From: Morella rubra
Lineage: Eukaryota > Streptophyta > Magnoliopsida > Fagales > Myricaceae
NCBI GenBank assembly: GCA_003952965.2
Contig: CM025854.1
Coordinates: 1,643,122 to 1,707,121, forward strand
Direction of reading: 5' to 3'
DNA length: 64,000 nt
A program made the position numbers and the translations under genes. Of this stretch, positions 45,236-56,609 are shown piece by piece. A model generated the notes under the pieces. It did not search any database, was not told where the DNA came from, and was given only the letters and a program-made list of their open reading frames with translations. Numbering within the stretch: position 1 is the stretch's first letter; the number at the start of each line of letters is the position of its first letter.

Positions 45236-45403
45236 TGGGGGTGTTTGTTTGTCAAAATTTTGAATATTCCCGAAAATTTTGAGAATCTTTATTTTATTGA
45301 GATTATTTAAAAAGTGAAGTGTTTGTGAAAAGTTAAAAATTTTGGAATTTTTTTTTTGTTGGAAATTTTGAGGCTCCAAAATATTGGAGAAACAAACACC
45401 CCT
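45236..45403. mobile_element. MITE with GGGGTGTTTGTTT terminal inverted repeats
   Basis: The left end reads GGGGGTGTTTGTTTGTC and the right end GAAACAAACACCCC. The 168-bp interior is AT-rich and non-coding. It lies in the upstream region of KCS copy A. Confidence 0.7.
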
Positions 45404-45736
45404 ATATGTTGAACTCAATTCGTACAAATACTGAGTCAGATCTATTCAAATTTAGTGCACGTGAATGAGTGTCTAAATTTCTCAAACTAGACTGTAATTT
45501 TTTTATTGCAAGGCGCACAAACTTTTTTTGTGTCCAAGTTTGTCGATGTGTAATACAATCTCCGTTAACTACAATTCAAAGTCAAGGCCGATATGGAAAT
45601 GATAGACATATAAGTGGTTGGGACATGCGAGGGCGAGGCTGGAAAATTCATGCATGTTATCTCAGGTGCTGCCCAGCGAGCACTTCAAGCCAGTCTTATT
45701 AGGCGGGCGGGGTAGGAAATAGAACCCCCAAAAGGG

Positions 45737-45747
45737 CCTTTAAATGG
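45737..45747 (+). promoter_or_regulatory. Candidate TATA-like element of KCS copy A
   Basis: CCTTTAAATGG is kept in the upstream regions of both copy A and copy C (55116-55126). The surrounding promoter sequence of the two copies is recognisably homologous. Confidence 0.4.
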
Positions 45748-45953
45748 GGAACAAGTTGCTGATTCCTTTGTGAAGTACTACTCACTAATTGAATTCTGAT
45801 AGTTCCCTTTGAGCTAGCTGGGGTTTCTCAGCTCGTGCTCTTTCAGTTCATCTTCTCCAGAAAAATAAGCCCACAACTCTAGGTCTACCCGACATCCAAC
45901 TTACCCCACAAATAACGAAAGCCTCGGAAAGTAAATCGGTATCCCACTCCATC

Positions 45954-46784
45954 ATGTTTAGGTTCATCATGATTTTGGATGAGCTCCATGAGCAGTTCAG
46001 CCAACTCAAATATCCCAGTTTCATCGCACCACTTCTATGCTCAGCAGTAATATGTCTCTTAGCGTACACTTTCATCACCAGGCGTTCACGCAGTGTTTTC
46101 TTAATAGATTTTGCATGTTACAAACCGCCGCCCACCCAAATGTGTAGCAAAGAAAAGTTCATAGAACGTTTCAAGATCTATGGAAACTCCAACGAGACCA
46201 GTATAGAGTTCATGAGGAAACTTCTGGGCAAATCTGGATTAGGTGAGAAGACATACATGCCCTCCAATTTGCTGAGGGATCCCCTGGATATGTGCCTCAA
46301 AGAGACGAGGAGAGAGGTGGAGTCTGTGATGTTTGGGGCCGTGGATTTGCTACTGGAAAAGACCCAAGTGAAAACTGAGGATATAGGAATAGTAATAGTG
46401 ACTTGTACGATTCTGAACGTGCTGCCGTCTCTTGCTGACATGATAGTGCATAGGTATAAGCTTCGAGAGAATGTTCTGGTCTACAATCTTACGAGCATGG
46501 GGTGCAGTTCTGGACTCAGAGCTATAGGCTTTGCCCAAAAGCTACTCCAGGTAGGTTAAATCACTCTCCCTCTCTGTTCGATCGTTCCTCTTTTTTACTT
46601 GAAAATTTGTTAGAATCTGTAAAAAAAAAATTGCTGAAATTTGTGAAAAATTAATGGAATTTATTTGAGTACAGTTTCGTTTAAAGCACATGCATGCTAA
46701 ATATCAAAGAATATTTTAGCATGATATAGTGGCGGATGCAGGGGGCATCGAACCCGAGTGTCCACCACCCATTATTCAAATGTG

Positions 46785-46815
<31 letters not shown>

Positions 46816-48742
46816 TCATAAGCTGGCCTGGGCCCGACACTCATTAGGCCTAGACTATATGAGTAACAAAGCTAGTGGGCGGGTAGAAAAAATACACATG
46901 AAAAACAAAGTTGAAAATAATGAGGAACAAAACTACTTTTACCTTCTATATATAATCTATTAATATTGGATCTCCAAGCAAAATACACTGTTAATTCTTT
47001 GATCAGCAATCTTAATCTTGCATTCATATCAGTATGATACTAATTAATGCGATTATATATTAATATTTTAGTCGACATCCATCAACATTCAGGCTGACAG
47101 TCTTGTTTTTACTTTTTTTTTTTTCAATTTACTAAGTACCTTTATGGGCACACCCAGACTTTTAGTAAGGAAGCCAAGATTAGAAGGAAAGGTTGAATCA
47201 AAGTTAGATGAAAAAATGTTAATTAATCAATATTAATTGTGGCTAAATTGTGCGTGGATGTGAGTTTTGACTTAAAATTCCAATTTTTGCTATAGTAACA
47301 GTATGTCCAAAAATTTCAAGTTTGCATATTTTTCAACTTGAACAAAAAACTTTCGTGCACTTCCTTGATACAAATTACAACAATATGACCTTAATCACTT
47401 ATATATATATATATATATATAGTGGTGTGAAAGGTTAAAAATTGACCTGATCGTATGTCTTATTAAGACGATCTACATTAAGTGTCCCAAGAAGTTCTCT
47501 AAATTCTTCATTAAAAATTAAATGCACTGAAAATATTAAAACATCATTGCCAACTGATTGATTGTCTTCACTTTTGTTTTGTCACCTCTCAGTCACAGTA
47601 CATAATACGGTACATGTATTCTAATATTTTTATGTTTTAATTCTTAATTTTCGACATTGTAACTCTAAGACAATTTTTTACATTACAAAAGGAAAAAATC
47701 AATTTGTCATTTCACTTTTAAAATTCGCTACCCCTTCAATTTTAATCCTAATTCCGCTGGTATTGTCTCCTCATTTTATCTGCTTAGCTTCTACTCATGT
47801 TCTCCACAGAACTGTCAAAGGGAAAGACGAATAAAATAATAATTTTAATACCCCACGAGGAAAGTGTCGCTGGGATTCGATAATTTTATCAACTCGTGGA
47901 TCGTATGTTCATTTTGGATGTCCTTTTCCTCACAGGTGCACCGCAACACCTATGCGCTTCTGGTCAGCCCAGAGAACACCCAGCAAATGATTTACAGAGG
48001 CAATGAAAGGTCCAAGCTCTTTATGAATTTCCCACTCCGTGTAGGTGGGGCCGCCGCCCTCCTCTCAAATCGGCCGTCCGATCATGGCAAGGCCAAGTAC
48101 CAGCTCCTCCACACCGTCCACACCCACACCGCCAACTCCGACCGTTCCTATCAAAGCATTTACGAAGAAGAAGACTCAGTAGGAATCGGAGGTGTCACCA
48201 TCACCAAAGAACTCTTAGCTGTGGCAATCGAGGCCGTCGAAGCGAACATCCACGCACTCGGACCCTTAGTCCTTCCCTTGTCGGAAAAAATTCGATACAT
48301 CACGAACTATATCACAAGACGTTACAACCTCGCCGATATCAAACCTTACGTGCCAAATTTTAAGAAAGCGATTGAGCACGTGTTCCCCCATGTGGGCACA
48401 AAACCTGTCCTGGACGAGTTTGAGAAAAACCTAGGCTTCAACGAGGCCGACGTTGAAGCTTCTAGGATGAACTTATACAGGTTTGGGAACACATGTAGCA
48501 GCTCAACTTGGTATGCGCTGTCTTACGGTGAGGCGAAGGGCAGGATCAAGAAGGGTGATCGTTTGTGGCAAATTGCATTTGGGTCTGGTTTCAAGTGTAG
48601 CAGTGCAGTTTGGCGAGCTCTGAGGACCGTCGATCCTCATGACAAAAGGAACCCATGGAAGGATGAGATCAATGAGTTTCCTGTGGACTTGAGGAATATT
48701 GAAACTTATTCCGAGTTATTTGAGCCTGCAAAAAGGAAATGA
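45954..48742 (+). CDS. 3-ketoacyl-CoA synthase (KCS), copy A
   Basis: KCS enzymes condense malonyl-CoA with long acyl-CoA, the first step of very-long-chain fatty acid elongation in the ER, feeding waxes, suberin and sphingolipids. Exon 1 is 45954-46550 and exon 2 is 47936-48742, joined LLQ/VHRNTYALLVS. The start may be 45954 (MFRFIM) or 45969 (MILDELHEQF); only the second exists in copy C. A hydrophobic N-terminus (FIAPLLCSAVICLLAYTF) is the membrane anchor. Catalytic triad residues are visible: Cys in NLTSMGCSSGLRAIG, His in HVFPHVGTKPVLDEF, Asn in RFGNTCSSSTWYALSYGE, with GSGFKCSSAVW near the end. The TGA at 48740-48742 stands where copy B has a leucine codon, so copy A lacks the last 17 residues that B still encodes. 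The core is complete, so activity is possible. The exact KCS subclass is not assigned. Confidence 0.93.
46551..47935. other. KCS copy A intron with simple repeats
   Basis: 1.4-kb GT..AG intron. It contains a (TG)n run followed by about 20 T at 46782-46816, flanked by a phrase (GTGGCGGATGCAGGG) typical of short plant transposon ends, and a (TA)n run at about 47399-47420. Confidence 0.6.
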
Positions 48743-49467
48743 GTGGAATTTGGACAAGTTCGGGATGGATTCGAGGCAGGAGCCACCATTTAGTCTTACT
48801 GCCACACAAACTAGAAAAAACGAAAAACAAAAAACAGGAGGAGATGGACTTATGTTGCATATAATATGGTTCCAATGCCTCCGAATCTGTGTTGGGTGTT
48901 TTCTAAGTTTATATTTCTTTTATTTCGCTTGAGAGTGCTTGTTTCTGAAAATATATATATCAAGCTGAAAACTTTGATTCTCCAATTCATCAGACACCGT
49001 GGGAGAATATAATTTAAGAAAATAAATCGAACTCTTCCTATCAGTTTAATTTCTTGAGATATATAGGCTGTCATTTTTAGCGATGATCTTGAGTTCAAAC
49101 CTTGCATCTTACAATACTTCCCATTTTAGATACTACATTTTTGTTACTAATAAGTAGGGCAACATCTGATCATGGCATTGGATCATAGCGCTTCTTTGGG
49201 GGACAATCAGAGCCCCCACAACAATCAAGTTGAGATTCTTCTTTCAATCACAAATGACCCCCCCTCTCCTATAGTTATCCATTTTCTTACCCTCTCGGGT
49301 CTATTAAAATTATTAGACTCCCCACCTCCATCTGTCATCCACCCCCTTCCCCTCAATGGCCCCCCCATCCACCTACTGGAATTCCCCCCTCTCATGAGAT
49401 TACAACCTATCACTTCTCTCTGCCTGACCTCAGTCCAACTATCTATCTCAATCCACCTCTCTCGTTT

Positions 49468-50619
49468 CACTACTAGAAAATAGACTTTAAGTGAAGAAAT
49501 GAATTTCGTCACTAAAAATCTATTTATTGTGATGAAATGATTCTAAAAAAAAGGATTTTTGTGACGAAAAATGTTTCGTCACTAAAGGTCTTATCTATGA
49601 CGAAATAAAATTTTTGTCACTAAAAAGTAATATTTTTGTGACAAAATATTTTGTCACATAGCGATCAATCGGTGACTTACTGATTGATCGTGGATTTTGT
49701 GACGAGAAGCTCCGTCACTAAATGCGAAGGCTTTTGGCAACAAATTTACGTCGTCACGATTTTCGATTGATCGATAAGCATAATCGTCATTTTTTCGAAT
49801 CAACGTTCGATCGATCGTTAATGTAGCGATCGATTGGGGATACAACGAATAGGAGAGTGCCACGTGTGAAAACTGCAAGCGATTGATCGATTAATGATTA
49901 AGGATCAATCGTTGAGAAGGATTATATGAAACGTCGAAATCATTTTTACCGGTTATCTCTCCACAAAATTTCTCGAATCCTCTTAAACTTAAAGAACCAT
50001 TTTGTGCTGCATTGCCTTCGAAAGTGTGTGGAATCATCTCCTATTATCATCTACATCAAAGGTACATAGTTATGCTGTTTTTTAAGTGATTATGCAGTTT
50101 TACATGAGTTTTTGGTTTACAATTTTAATTTGCTATATCATTCATTAGGTCCGTAAAATGTATTTATTTCGGTTTTACATGAGTTTTTAGTTTACGATTT
50201 TTAATTTGCTATATCATTTATTTAGGTCCGTAAAATGTATTTATTTTAGTGTTGATCTGATCAATCGCTTATTTAGGTCGATCGATCATAATGTAGATGC
50301 TGAGTCAAATGATCGAACGTCTAAACTAGACGATTGATCGGTTATGTATAATGAGGGACTGATTGATTGGTTCATAAAACGGTGTGTTTCAATTATGTGA
50401 CAATCGATAACTTTATTTATCGAACGATCGGGTAAAGATGTTGTGCGTTTAAAAAGTTTCGACCGATCAATCGTTTTGATACTTGATATTAAAACGCATC
50501 GTTTTGACGAATTAGCGATCGATCACCTTGTTAGAGATCGATCGCTTAGCGGTACTGTGCATTTTGTTGCATAGACGATCGATCGTCTATGCAATGAAAC
50601 AAATAGTTTAAAAGTAGTG
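49468..50619. mobile_element. Non-autonomous CACTA-like element (left arm)
   Basis: The left end is CACTACTAGAAAA, the standard CACTA (En/Spm) terminus. It is followed by subterminal GTGACGAAA / TTTCGTCACTAAA repeats in both orientations. The right end is AGTAGTG, directly against the KCS B fragment. The interior is packed with GATCGATCG, GATTGATCG and GATCAATCG words on both strands, likely transposase-binding subterminal repeats. No transposase ORF is present. No matching 3-bp target duplication is seen (TTT against ATC), so one side has been rearranged. Confidence 0.7.
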
Positions 50620-50621
50620 AT

Positions 50622-51257
50622 CATTTACGAAGAAGAAGACTCAGTAGGAATCGGAGATGTCACCATTACCAAAGAACTCTTGCTGTGGCGATCGAGGCTG
50701 TCGAAATGAACATCCACGCACTCGGACCCTTAGTCCTTCCCTTGTCGGAAAAAATTCGATACATCACGAACTATATCACAAGACGTTACAACCTCGCCGA
50801 TATCAAACCTTACGTGCAAAATTTTAAGAAAGCGATAGAGCACGTGTTCCCCCATGTAGGCGCAAAACCTGTCCTGGACGAGTTTGAGAAAACCCTAGGC
50901 TTCAACGAGGCCGACGTTGAAGCTTCTAGGATGAACTTATACAGGTTTGGGAACACATGTAGCAGTTCAACTTGGTATGCGCTGTCTTACGGTGAGGCGA
51001 AGGGCGGGATCAAGAAGGGTGATCATTTGTGGCAAATTGCATTTGGGTCTGGTTTCAAGTGTAGCAGTGCAGTCTGGCGAGCTCTGAGGACCGTCGATCC
51101 TCATGACGAAAGGAACCCATGGAAGGATGAGATCAATGAGTTTCCCGTGGACTTGAGGAATATTGAAACTTATTCCGAGTTATTTGAGCCTGCAAAAAGG
51201 AAATTATTGGAATTTGGACAAGTTCGGGATGGATTTGAGGCAGGAGCAACCATTTAG
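50622..51257 (+). pseudogene. KCS copy B, 3' fragment of exon 2 with frameshift
   Basis: Homology to copy A starts abruptly at CATTTACGAAG right after the CACTA-like end. Exon 1, the intron and the first part of exon 2 (with the catalytic Cys) are missing. One base is lost near 50681 (CTCTTGCTG for CTCTTAGCTG in A), breaking the frame between the KELL and AVAIEAVE segments. Downstream it is open to 51257 and keeps the His and Asn motifs and the full C-terminus (LLEFGQVRDGFEAGATI). It cannot be a working enzyme, but it preserves the ancestral end lost in copy A. Its 3' flank (51258-51700) is homologous to that of copy A (48743-49220). Confidence 0.9.
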
Positions 51258-52141
51258 TCTTCTGCCGCACAAACTACAAAAAAACAAAAAAGAGGAGGAG
51301 ATGGACCTATGTTGCATATAATAATATGGTTCCAATAACTCCGAATCTGTTGTGGGTGTTTTCTCTAAGTTTATTTTTCTTTTATTTCGCATGAAAGTGC
51401 TTGTTTCTGAAAATATATATCAAGCTGAAATCTTTGATTCTCCAATTCATCAGACACCGTGGGAGAATATAAGTTAAGAAAATAAATCGAACTGTTCCTA
51501 TAGTTTAATTTCTTGAGATAAACGGTCATTTTTAGCGATAATCTTGACTTCAAACCTTCCATCTTACACTATTTCCCATTTTAAATACTAAATTTTTGTT
51601 ACTAATAAGTGGGCCATTGGATAGCGCATCTTTTGGGAACAATTAGAGCGCCCACAACAATAAAGTTGAGATTCTATCTTTCCAGATATGTCGTCGGCAG
51701 AGCCCCCAAAACAATAAAGTTGATATGTCGTTGGAATTGACATGTTTAGTGACCAAAACCACATTCCTTTCCAGTTGTCTGATCTTCATGCAAAATCCCC
51801 TTTGCTTTCGTTAAAGTGATTTACTCCAAATAATAATAATAAAGCAATCACGCCATTCACGACTTTAGCCTCTGGACAAAAGGGGTTCGGTGTGATTCTC
51901 GACATTTAAAAAAAAAAAAAAAACTTTGCGAAATTATTATTTATTTTAAAAGCTTAAATTATCAAAAAAAATATCAATATACTAATTTAGTTTATCTTGA
52001 TCCTGACAGTATGATTAATTTGCCAGTTCCATACTACCCTTAATTCAAAGGGGAAGATATATGTTCAGGCTGCAAAACACATATATAATTTACTTTGAAT
52101 AAGGGGAAGATATATTCACCCTCGTGTATAAGAATTATAAT

Positions 52142-52640
52142 GGGTTAAATACACTTTACACTCTTATGTTTGGGGCGTTGACACATTGTACCCAATATTT
52201 TATTTTTGAGACATTGAGCCCATTATATTATTTCTCCCAACGATTTGCACCCTAGAGTGAAATTAGCATCAAATTAGACGGTAATCATTTACACGTGTAT
52301 CTCACGTGATCCTCAGTCCCTTTTAGATTACCTTTTCGCCCTTAAATCTCAAACAATGTTTGCCTACAGATCACCTAAATATGAACAATACCAACATAGC
52401 TCTCGGAAGACAGACGTTTATTGCCTTGGAATCATCATTCTCGACGTCCCTACTTGCAAATTCTCCTCTGAATGTCTTAGTAATGGTAAGGGAGGTATGA
52501 TTAACGTATAATTTGACGCCTAATTTCACTCCAAGATATAAATCATTAGGGAAGATAACATAAATATCTCAAAAATAAAACATTGGAGTGCAATGTGTCA
52601 ACACTTACCAAACATAAGGGGTGCAAAGTGTATTTAACCC
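52142..52640. mobile_element. MULE-type MITE with 9-bp target duplication (left arm)
   Basis: Terminal inverted repeats begin GGGTTAAATACACTTT and continue, with mismatches, through GTTGACACATTG. The 499-bp element is flanked on both sides by AATTATAAT (52133-52141 and 52641-52649), a 9-bp duplication as made by Mutator-like transposases. The interior has no transposase. Confidence 0.85.
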
Positions 52641-53879
52641 AATTATAATATATCACATGCTCCAGGCCCATTAATTCGGCTCTAGTTGTGAATCCCATAT
52701 GTTTTGGTCCAAAACTGTGGCGGTCAGGGCCTTATAGGACCATCTGCCAAGAGAGTACTATTCTGGCCTTGCTAATCATGATGGGCTTAGTCCACGTAGA
52801 AATAGAACGGTCTGTGATATTGTACGGTTTCGATACACTGGGCCATTTTGTCAAAGGCGCCAAGCAGTTTCTTCTGAAGAATTACACCATATGGCTTCGG
52901 CCCATTCTGATATTCTGGGTGTGAATCTATTTCGGCCTGGTTCAAAACTTATTGTCCAATAAGAATGGTATATGGGCCTGGCTAATAAGAACATGCGCTG
53001 TCCACCTAGAATTGCTTGCCAGATGCCCTGCGCTTGTGAAGCTACTCTATAATATATATTTATAATATGGTTTAAGTTTTGACATGCTATATGTCGGTCC
53101 AATTTTTTACAATGTTAATGTCAACCAATAAATTCTCTCTTTTCTATCAGCTTCGCTATTAAATAACTAGGGGAGTTCCCATTGCCTCAGCAAAGATTTA
53201 TTAAGTTTAAACTTTGATCTTGATGAAACCAATTACTTTTGGCGACCTCTTCAACAACTGCTCACGTTTGATCAAATTTTGATTCTCCTCTCCGCGATTT
53301 AATTATCTACACACACAATTATGAGATATTTTTAATTAATTAAAAATTTTTATTTTGTTCGAAAATAATAATAACAAAATTTAAAAATTATTTGTCTCCA
53401 TCAAATCATGATCTCATTTCATTATAATAAACATAAAAAATTTACTAAATAATGAATCTCTTTATTTTTTTACCAACTCTCATAAAATTTCACTTTTTAC
53501 TACTTTCTCACAAACTCCAATAAAATTCTAATTTATCTCAATTTTCACAGCATTCTCAAAATTCCAAAATCTTGATTTGCAAAGTTTTCAGTTGAGATTT
53601 TGAATTCTCTTACAGCTGAAAATATTTTCTTATTTTTATCATTTTACGTGGAAATTAACAAACGCGACTTAATAGGATAATTAATTAATATTGTTCACAT
53701 GTATACAATTATACTTTGTATCCAAATTTCAGAAAAGAAAAAAGATATCGTGTTTTTTATGGGAATAGATCTTTTTTTTTTTAACGGAAATAGCGAAAGT
53801 TGTTTTTATTTTTCTATTATTTGAAGAATTCAAAATATATGTGTCTAAATCCTGTTTAAATAAATTTAAAACCAAAAAA

Positions 53880-55270
53880 TTGAAATACAAAGATACCGAT
53901 TGGGACAATTTGAACCAGCAAATTTGGTTGTTTCCGGCATGCACGATCCCCCATTAGTTGCATTAATTATGATTATCTTCTCTTTGAAGTGTTACTGTAC
54001 GTTATAGTGGATTATGACTCAGCTACAGGGGAGATATAGACTAGAAAACTAGAGGAGCTCGGTTGTCTTCTTTTGGACGCCACGAAAATATATTCATATG
54101 ACTTTTAGTGCACGAAGAGCCATACCGTACGTGCATTAACGTTCAATCACCAAAGAAATTGCTTAGTGGGAGAGAAAAAAATCTATAATTAGATCATTAC
54201 AAAGTTATCTCTTCCTTAAAAACTTGCATATATAAATTAGAAAAATTGTAAATAACACTACTCATGTGTTTTTGACGAAATTGATTCAGGATCAATGCTT
54301 TTAAAATTTTGAATTTAAGATATGTGCTTACGCAGCTAGTTGAATCGAGACTATATCCTGATTTCTATCATGAAGAAAATATCCTACCTGGCCCACGGCG
54401 CTATCTACAAGAGTCAAGTGACAGGTGAAATTTTCCGTCACTTAATTGACGGAAATCAAGTTGAGGTACTGATTCCACTAACGAAGCTAGCACAGGTCCT
54501 AATTACTTCAAAAATTTAAAAGCATGGGTCTTAAACTATATAATTTCGTCAAAAATCAACTTTGAGAGAGATCAGAGGGAGAAATGATTGAATCAAAGGT
54601 GGACTGATTACTAATTAAGTAGAGTATACGTGCAAATTTTGATGGCAAAAAGAATTAAACGAATAAGAATTAATTGAAGAAGAAGGGATGAAGAACGCGG
54701 AAGGATCGATCGACATATATGATTGAGCTAGTGTACCTTAATTGTAAACGAACGTGCATGTGATCCCCATTGATCGGTAATATATATTGATTGTACAAAT
54801 CATGTCACCATGCACAAACAAATTTAACGTTTGGAACACCAGAGAGAGACGTAGATGATATTATATTATAAAACGACCGCATTTTTTTTTTTTTTATTGT
54901 CATGCGCTGCAATTGCAAACTTTTTTTTGTGTCCTATTTTGTCGATTTGTAATACAACCTCCGTTAACTGCAATTCAAAGTCGAGGCTGGTATGGATTTC
55001 CGTGCGATTTGTAATACATAGAAAATTCGTGCATGCTTATAATCTCAAGGACTGTTCAGTGAGCACTCCAAGACTGTCTTATTTGGCGGGAGGGGCAGGA
55101 AGAACCCTAAAACGGCCTTTAAATGGGGTTTCTCAGCTCGTGCTCTGTCAGTTTCATCGCCTCGATCCAGAAAAGCTGCTCACCACTCTCGCTAGCTAGG
55201 TCTACCCCACAAATAACGAAAGCCTATCGGAAACTAAATATCGGTATCCCACTCCATATTTAGGTTCATC
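53880..55270 (+). repeat. Duplicated KCS promoter region (copy C)
   Basis: Matches the region upstream of copy A at about 44550-45950, with shared landmarks such as GATTATGACTCAGCTACAGG and AGATATAGACT and the CCTTTAAATGG element. It lacks the MITE at 45236. The AT-rich tract at about 53340-53600 likewise matches about 43790-44060. So copy C was once a whole gene with its own promoter. Confidence 0.85.
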
Positions 55271-55463
55271 ATGATTTTGGATGAGCTCCATGAGCAGTTC
55301 AGCCAACTCAATCCCAGTCTCATCGCACCACTTCTATGCTCAGCACTAGTATGTCTCTTAGCGTACACTTTCATCACCAGGCGTTCACGCAGTGTTTTCT
55401 TAGTAGATTTTGCATGTTACAAACCGCCGCCCACCCAAATGTGTAGCAAAGAAAAGTTCATAG
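55271..55463 (+). pseudogene. KCS copy C, 5' fragment cut by an LTR
   Basis: Starts MILDELHEQFSQL and follows copy A through KPPPTQMCSKEKFI (about 64 residues), then is interrupted at 55464 by TGTTAGAATTATG, an LTR start. The N-terminal membrane segment is kept; no catalytic residue is present. Its promoter region is intact, so it could still be transcribed into the LTR and the palindrome centre. Confidence 0.9.
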
Positions 55464-55980
55464 TGTTAGAATTATGTGCCCTCGATAACCAAATGAGTAA
55501 TCCAGTCCTAATATCTCATATGGAATATAGTTTGGTGGAAGGAATTAATTGTATGTAAAAGGGGCATATTTGTAATAATCTCAAATTTCAGGGGTCAATT
55601 ACAATATGTTGATGGACTTGATTGTAATTAGTAGAAGCCCTAATTTTATTAGAAGAAGAGTTCTTCAGTTTAATCCTACGGCTGGAATTTGAGATCCCTA
55701 AGGATCCTATGTCTCATGCTCTCTCTAGGGTTTCCCAAGGCCTATAAATATAACTGTTATATTCAAGGGGTTAGCCATCAGAACCTATTAGAGAAATCCT
55801 AAAATGAGAGAGTGACATAAATCCCTTAGGAGGCAAGACATTTGTGTTGCTATTGTTATTCTATTCTGAATCGCTGGAGCTTTGGATTGGATCGTGAAGC
55901 GGGTTGAAACTTGTGGATTCCCGAATTATATATCAAGGTAAGTAATCGAATATGCAATTGCAATTATAATCCTGATAGAT
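55464..55980 (+). mobile_element. Partial LTR (plus orientation)
   Basis: Begins TGTTAGAATT and matches, inverted, the LTR at 56036-56609, but stops about 57 bp before the LTR's 3' end. A TATAAATA box lies at 55743-55750, so it has a promoter pointing to the palindrome centre. Confidence 0.8.
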
Positions 55981-56089
55981 AGATCCCTATTTTTTCATCA
56001 GTACAGAGTTATCACAGAACGCTCTTGATACCACTTGATCGTTTATGCGGAATTAAACTAAAATAAAAAACATGTTTTTCAACAAAAAC
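55981..56089. other. Palindrome centre (about 109-bp unpaired spacer)
   Basis: On the minus strand it reads: the last part of the LTR ending CGATCA, two bases AG, a primer binding site, about 40 bp of leader ending GGGATCT, then the reverse complement of the LTR (the left arm). The right-hand LTR is therefore complete and the left-hand one truncated. Confidence 0.8.
56021..56033 (-). other. Retrotransposon primer binding site (initiator-tRNA-Met type)
   Basis: Minus strand TGGTATCAAGAGC, one base longer than the classic TGGTATCAGAGC, two bases after the LTR end. Confidence 0.75.
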
Positions 56090-56609
56090 ATCTATCAGGA
56101 ATATAATTGCAATTGCGGATTCGATTACTTACCTTGATATAGTAATTCGGGAATCCACAAGTTTCAACCCGCTTTACGATCTAATCCAAAGCTCCAGCGA
56201 TTCAGAATAGAATAACAATAGCAACACAAATGTCTTGCCTCCTAAGGGATTTATGTCACTCTCTCATTTTAGGGATTTCTCTAATAGGTTCTGATGGCTA
56301 ACCCCTTGAATATAACAGTTATATTTATAGGCCTTGGGAAACCCTAGAGAGAGCATGAGACATAGGATCCTTAGGGATCTCAAATTCCAGCCGTAGGATT
56401 AAACTGAAGAACTCTTCTTCTAATAAAATTAGGGCTTCTACTAATTACAATCAAGTCCATCAACATATTGTAATTGACCCCTGAAATTTGAGATTATTAC
56501 AAATATGCCCCCTTTTACATACAATTAATTCCTTCCACCAAACTATATTCCATATGAGATATTAGGACTGGATTACTCATTTGGTTATCGAGGGCACATA
56601 ATTCTAACA
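56036..56609 (-). mobile_element. Complete LTR, Copia-like (minus orientation)
   Basis: 574 bp, starting TGTTAGAATT at 56609 and ending CA at 56036, with a TATA box at about 56323-56330. It sits directly against KCS C'. No gag or pol region exists in the window, because the leader runs straight into the other arm. Confidence 0.8.

Larger units (their letters stand above)
48073..55980 (+). repeat. Left arm of a large inverted repeat (palindrome)
   Basis: Every landmark here recurs in reverse order on the opposite strand between 56090 and 64000. Paired positions sum to 112073-112074, or 112061 between two compensating 13-bp differences. The arm begins before this window can show, since its partner runs off the end at 64000. 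It holds the 3' part of KCS A, the CACTA-like element, KCS B, the MULE MITE, KCS C and a partial LTR. Confidence 0.95.

Noticed and set aside
49172-49512. ORFs on both strands (103 and 95 residues), repeated at 62562-62902
   Set aside because: They appear twice only because they lie in the inverted-repeat arms; C-rich and without any known domain.
52688-53102. Overlapping 78- and 83-residue ORFs on opposite strands, mirrored at 58972-59386
   Set aside because: Considered as transposon remnants, but no reverse transcriptase, RNase H or transposase motif is visible, and duplication explains their recurrence.
54855-55199. 114-residue ORF upstream of KCS C, mirrored at 56874-57221
   Set aside because: Falls in the KCS promoter and leader region, begins with a T-run-encoded F stretch and is not kept as an ORF in copy A or exactly in the mirror copy.
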